NCBI GenBank assembly: GCA_043751715.1
Contig: JAYUZO010000043.1
Coordinates: 1 to 7,757 of the forward strand
Direction of reading: 5' to 3'
Length of the DNA: 7,757 nt
DNA from: JAAFHS01 sp043751715
GTDB taxonomy: Bacteria > Pseudomonadota > Alphaproteobacteria > Rhodobacterales > Rhodobacteraceae
Shown: one piece after another, positions 5,137 to 7,757 of the stretch
Layout: each line of letters starts with the position of its first letter
How positions within the stretch are numbered: position 1 is the first letter of the stretch
Made by a program: the position numbers and the translations under genes
The notes under the pieces: model-generated
What the model saw: only the letters and a program-made list of their open reading frames with translations
Told to the model about the DNA's origin: nothing
Databases searched by the model: none

Positions 5137-7062
5137 GTGGGTAATGCACGGAATGTCGCGTTTTGGGTTGTGTTGTTCCTTTTGGTGCTGGCGCTGTTCA
5201 ATTTGTTCAGTGGCGGACAGGGCACGCAAACCTCGCAAGGGGTATCATATTCCGACTTCATTCAGCAGGTCGAAGAAGACAAGATCGCCAGTGTCAGTAT
5301 TGATGGCGAACGCGCGACGGTCATCGCCAAGGACAACAGCCGCTACACGGTAATCCTGCCTTCCGGCGAGGTGTCCACAACGCTGGCTGATACGCTGAAT
5401 GCCAGAGGCGTAGAGGTTGAGGCGAAAAGCCAGCAGCAATCGGGGTTCATGTCGCTGATTTCGCTGTGGTTGCCGTTCCTTGTGCTGATCGGCATCTGGA
5501 TATTCTTCATGAACCGGATGCAGGGCGGGGGCAAAGGCGGGGCGATGGGGTTTGGAAAATCCCGCGCGAAACTGCTGACGGAAAAGCAGGGTCGCGTTAC
5601 GTTTGATGACGTGGCGGGCATTGATGAGGCCAAGGAAGAGCTTGAGGAAATCGTCGAATTCCTGCGCAATCCGCAGAAATTCTCACGGCTTGGCGGCAAG
5701 ATTCCGAAGGGTGCGCTGTTGGTTGGCCCGCCCGGCACAGGTAAAACCCTGCTGGCCCGCGCGATTGCAGGTGAGGCTGGGGTGCCGTTCTTTACGATCA
5801 GCGGTTCGGATTTCGTGGAAATGTTCGTGGGCGTGGGTGCAAGCCGCGTGCGCGACATGTTCGAACAGGCCAAGAAAAATGCGCCGTGCATCGTGTTCAT
5901 TGATGAAATTGATGCCGTGGGCCGGGCGCGTGGCGTGGGCATGGGCGGCGGTAATGATGAACGCGAGCAAACGCTGAACCAGCTGCTGGTCGAAATGGAT
6001 GGGTTTGAGGCGAACGAAGGCGTGATCATCGTGGCGGCAACTAACCGCAAGGACGTGCTTGATCCGGCGCTGCTGCGTCCGGGCCGGTTTGACCGCCAGA
6101 TCACGGTGCCGAACCCGGATATCAAGGGGCGTGAAAAGATTCTGACGGTGCATGCGCGCAAGGTGCCCCTGGGGCCGGATGTCGATCTGCGCACGATTGC
6201 GCGAGGCAGCCCCGGTTTTTCGGGTGCTGACCTGATGAACCTGGTGAACGAGGCGGCGCTGACGGCGGCGCGGGTGGGCCGGCGGTTCGTGACGATGACG
6301 GATTTCGAGCAGGCCAAGGACAAAGTGATGATGGGCGCGGAACGGCGTTCCATGGTATTGACGGCGGACCAGAAGGAAAAGACCGCGTACCACGAGGCGG
6401 GCCATGCCATTGTGGGCATCAACCTGCCGAAGTGCGACCCGGTCTACAAGGCGACGATCATCCCGCGGGGTGGTGCCTTGGGCATGGTGGTCAGCCTGCC
6501 GGAGATGGACCGGCTGAACATGCACAAGGACGAGGCCAAGCAGAAAATCGCGATGACGATGGCGGGCAAGGCGGCTGAAATCATCAAATATGGTGAGGAA
6601 GGTGTGTCATCAGGCCCGGCGGGCGATATTCAGCAGGCCAGCGCTTTGGCGCGGGCGATGGTGATGCGGTGGGGCATGTCGGATGCGGTTGGCAATATTG
6701 ATTACGCCGAAGCACACGAAGGCTACACCGGTGGCACGGCAGGGTTCAGCGTATCGGCAGATACCAAGAACCTGATCGAGGCCGAGGTGAAAAAGCTGAT
6801 CGACGAAGGCTATGATACGGCGCGTGCGATCCTGCTGGACAAGCCGGAACAGTTTGAACGCATGGCACGGGGCCTTTTGGAATACGAAACCCTGACGGGT
6901 GAGGAAATTCAAAAGGTGGTGCGCGGTGAGGTGTTGGGCGGTGATGATGATGCAGCAGCGCCGCCATCGGGCGGCGGTGGGGCCAGCATCGCGGCCATTC
7001 CTAAAACCCGCAAACCGCGAGCGGCAAAAACTGGTGATGCCGAACCCGAGCCGATTGCCTGA
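5137..7062 (+). CDS. ftsH: FtsH, membrane-bound ATP-dependent zinc metalloprotease
   Basis: FtsH is a hexameric inner-membrane AAA+ protease that removes damaged membrane proteins and short-lived cytoplasmic regulators (in E. coli RpoH and LpxC). The protein has 641 residues (E. coli 644). Membrane helix 1 spans about 7-24 and helix 2 about 104-125, flanking a small periplasmic domain. The AAA domain shows Walker A GPPGTGKT (197-204), pore motif MFVGVG (229-234, F230 the pore aromatic), Walker B IVFIDEID (252-259, D256/E257) and the second region of homology with TN at 302-303 and arginine fingers R314 and R317. The protease domain has HEAGH (H419, E420, H423) and D497 in 'SSGPAGDIQQAS' as third zinc ligand. 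All catalytic residues are present. The C-terminus carries a disordered tail (about 605-641) with a Gly run and Pro/Lys/Arg then acidic residues. It ends 21 nt before a strong terminator, so it closes the transcription unit. Confidence 0.98.
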   Translation: MGNARNVAFWVVLFLLVLALFNLFSGGQGTQTSQGVSYSDFIQQVEEDKIASVSIDGERATVIAKDNSRYTVILPSGEVSTTLADTLNARGVEVEAKSQQQSGFMSLISLWLPFLVLIGIWIFFMNRMQGGGKGGAMGFGKSRAKLLTEKQGRVTFDDVAGIDEAKEELEEIVEFLRNPQKFSRLGGKIPKGALLVGPPGTGKTLLARAIAGEAGVPFFTISGSDFVEMFVGVGASRVRDMFEQAKKNAPCIVFIDEIDAVGRARGVGMGGGNDEREQTLNQLLVEMDGFEANEGVIIVAATNRKDVLDPALLRPGRFDRQITVPNPDIKGREKILTVHARKVPLGPDVDLRTIARGSPGFSGADLMNLVNEAALTAARVGRRFVTMTDFEQAKDKVMMGAERRSMVLTADQKEKTAYHEAGHAIVGINLPKCDPVYKATIIPRGGALGMVVSLPEMDRLNMHKDEAKQKIAMTMAGKAAEIIKYGEEGVSSGPAGDIQQASALARAMVMRWGMSDAVGNIDYAEAHEGYTGGTAGFSVSADTKNLIEAEVKKLIDEGYDTARAILLDKPEQFERMARGLLEYETLTGEEIQKVVRGEVLGGDDDAAAPPSGGGGASIAAIPKTRKPRAAKTGDAEPEPIA

Positions 7063-7082
7063 TCCGGTTACGTGAACCCATG

Positions 7083-7117
7083 AAAGCCCCGAAAGCAGAC
7101 CGCTTTCGGGGCTTTTT
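7083..7117 (+). terminator. Rho-independent terminator after ftsH
   Basis: AAAGCCCCGAAAGC (7083-7096) pairs perfectly with GCTTTCGGGGCTTT (7102-7115), giving a 14-bp stem and a 5-nt loop (AGACC). The T-run TTTTT covers 7113-7117. This is a textbook intrinsic terminator 20 nt after the ftsH stop. On the opposite strand the stem is followed only by TTTCA, so it probably works mainly in the + direction. Confidence 0.93.
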
Positions 7118-7147
7118 CGTGCAAGTTGCCCGGCAGGAGACATACTG

Positions 7148-7741
7148 ATGCCCGCGCTGATCCCCACCACGTTTACAGGCCGCATCACATGGCTGGGTGT
7201 CCAACGCCGCCCGGTGGACAAGCTGGTGATATTTGCAGAGGCGGTTCCCGAAATGCCGCTGACCTTTGCCGGGTTCGCGGGTGAGGTGCATGCAGGGGAA
7301 ACGCGGCCATCCTGCAGCCGTGTTCTGAAACAGCATCCGCGCGGCACCACCATCCGCAATGTGCGCCAGCTGTGCATCGTTTCGGCCGAGGAAATGGCGG
7401 CTGTCGCGGCCGTGCTGGATATGGACGGCATTGATCCGGCGTGGGTGGGGGCCAGCGTGGTGATCGAAGGCATCCCGGATTTCACGCATATCCCACCCTC
7501 CAGCCGGTTGCAGGGGCCGGACGGGGTAACGCTGGTGATTGATATGGAAAACCTGCCCTGTCAGGAACCGGCAGTGACCATGGCACAGGCCACGGGCGGG
7601 CTGGGCAAGGCGTTCAAATCTGCCGCCATGGGCAAGCGGGGGGTGACGGCATGGGTAGAGCGTGCGAGCACGCTGCGTATTGGTGATGTGCTGACCCTGC
7701 ATGTGCCTGCGCAACGGCCATGGGCCCACGCGCCGCGCTGA
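7148..7741 (+). CDS. MOSC-domain protein, substrate unknown
   Basis: The protein has 197 residues and no signal peptide or membrane segment, so it is probably cytoplasmic. It looks like a stand-alone MOSC domain, named after the C-terminal domain of molybdenum cofactor sulfurase. Features seen are 'FAGEVHAGETRPSCSR' near the N-terminus, 'IRNVRQLCIVSAEE' (from residue 69), 'WVGASVVIEGIPDF', the central 'MENLPCQEP' with C138 (the conserved cysteine position of the family) and the closing 'GKRGVTAWVER' (162-171) followed by 'LRIGDVLTL'. MOSC proteins are linked to sulfur transfer, molybdenum-cofactor enzymes and detoxification of N-hydroxylated compounds (YiiM/YcbX in E. coli). The specific reaction here cannot be assigned. 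AGGAGA at 7135-7140 gives an excellent Shine-Dalgarno 7 nt before the ATG. The gene begins only 30 nt after the ftsH terminator, and I see no clear promoter in that gap. Its stop codon shares a base with a following ATG (TGATG). Confidence 0.85.
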   Translation: MPALIPTTFTGRITWLGVQRRPVDKLVIFAEAVPEMPLTFAGFAGEVHAGETRPSCSRVLKQHPRGTTIRNVRQLCIVSAEEMAAVAAVLDMDGIDPAWVGASVVIEGIPDFTHIPPSSRLQGPDGVTLVIDMENLPCQEPAVTMAQATGGLGKAFKSAAMGKRGVTAWVERASTLRIGDVLTLHVPAQRPWAHAPR

Positions 7742-7757
7742 TGTTCCGCCAAAGCTC
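7741..7757 (+). CDS. Possible start of the next gene (cut by window end)
   Basis: The MOSC stop TGA (7739-7741) overlaps an ATG at 7741 (TGATG), a common arrangement for coupled translation. The frame stays open to the window end and encodes Met-Phe-Arg-Gln-Ser. No separate Shine-Dalgarno is evident. Five codons cannot identify a product. In many bacteria folP (dihydropteroate synthase) and glmM lie downstream of ftsH, so folP is a guess from gene order only. Confidence 0.3.

Noticed and set aside
5343..6422. A 359-codon open frame on the - strand, opposite ftsH
   Set aside because: Ser/Pro/Arg-rich, low-complexity translation that mirrors the conserved AAA domain of ftsH. No family resemblance.
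6610..7485. A 291-codon open frame on the - strand spanning the ftsH end, the terminator and the MOSC start
   Set aside because: It runs through an intrinsic terminator and the opposite strand of two real genes. Composition and lack of motifs indicate a chance frame.
1..7757. Search for a novel multi-gene system, CRISPR array, tRNA/rRNA, insertion sequence or att site
   Set aside because: Nearly all the sequence is accounted for by known housekeeping and envelope genes. No spaced repeats, cloverleaf structure, transposase or terminal inverted repeats were seen.

Overview
The window is a stretch of ordinary chromosome from an alphaproteobacterium, most likely of the Rhodobacterales (Rhodobacter/Roseobacter type). 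This rests on the GC-rich coding sequence, the gene order tolA-tolB-pal-cpoB(ybgF)-tilS-ftsH, the proline/glutamate-rich TolA linker and the Cys-containing C-terminus of Pal. Genus and species cannot be read from the sequence alone. All credible genes are on the + strand, and coding density is very high.

Layout: positions 1-915 are the 3' part of tolA, cut by the window edge. Then come tolB (1023-2357), pal (2446-2967), cpoB/ybgF (2972-3799), tilS (3790-5058, overlapping cpoB by 10 nt) and ftsH (5137-7062). A strong intrinsic terminator lies at 7083-7117. A MOSC-domain gene follows (7148-7741), and its stop codon overlaps the possible start of another gene that leaves the window at 7757. No gap between genes exceeds about 110 nt.

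The first four genes encode most of the Tol-Pal envelope machine. TolA spans the periplasm and is energised by TolQR, presumably encoded just upstream. TolB is the periplasmic beta-propeller, Pal the outer-membrane lipoprotein that grips peptidoglycan, and CpoB the periplasmic coiled-coil/TPR partner that links Tol function to septal peptidoglycan synthesis. TilS (tRNA-Ile2 lysidine synthetase) and FtsH (membrane AAA+ zinc protease) are essential housekeeping enzymes that follow in the same direction. The MOSC protein is a probable molybdenum-cofactor or sulfur-carrier type protein of unknown substrate.

I found no mobile element, CRISPR array, tRNA, rRNA or sign of recent transfer, and nothing that looks like an undescribed multi-gene system. 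The points most worth checking are regulatory: a match to the alphaproteobacterial heat-shock (RpoH) promoter pattern overlapping the tilS stop upstream of ftsH, a GC-rich hairpin in the ftsH leader, and a sigma70-type extended -10 promoter candidate in front of pal.
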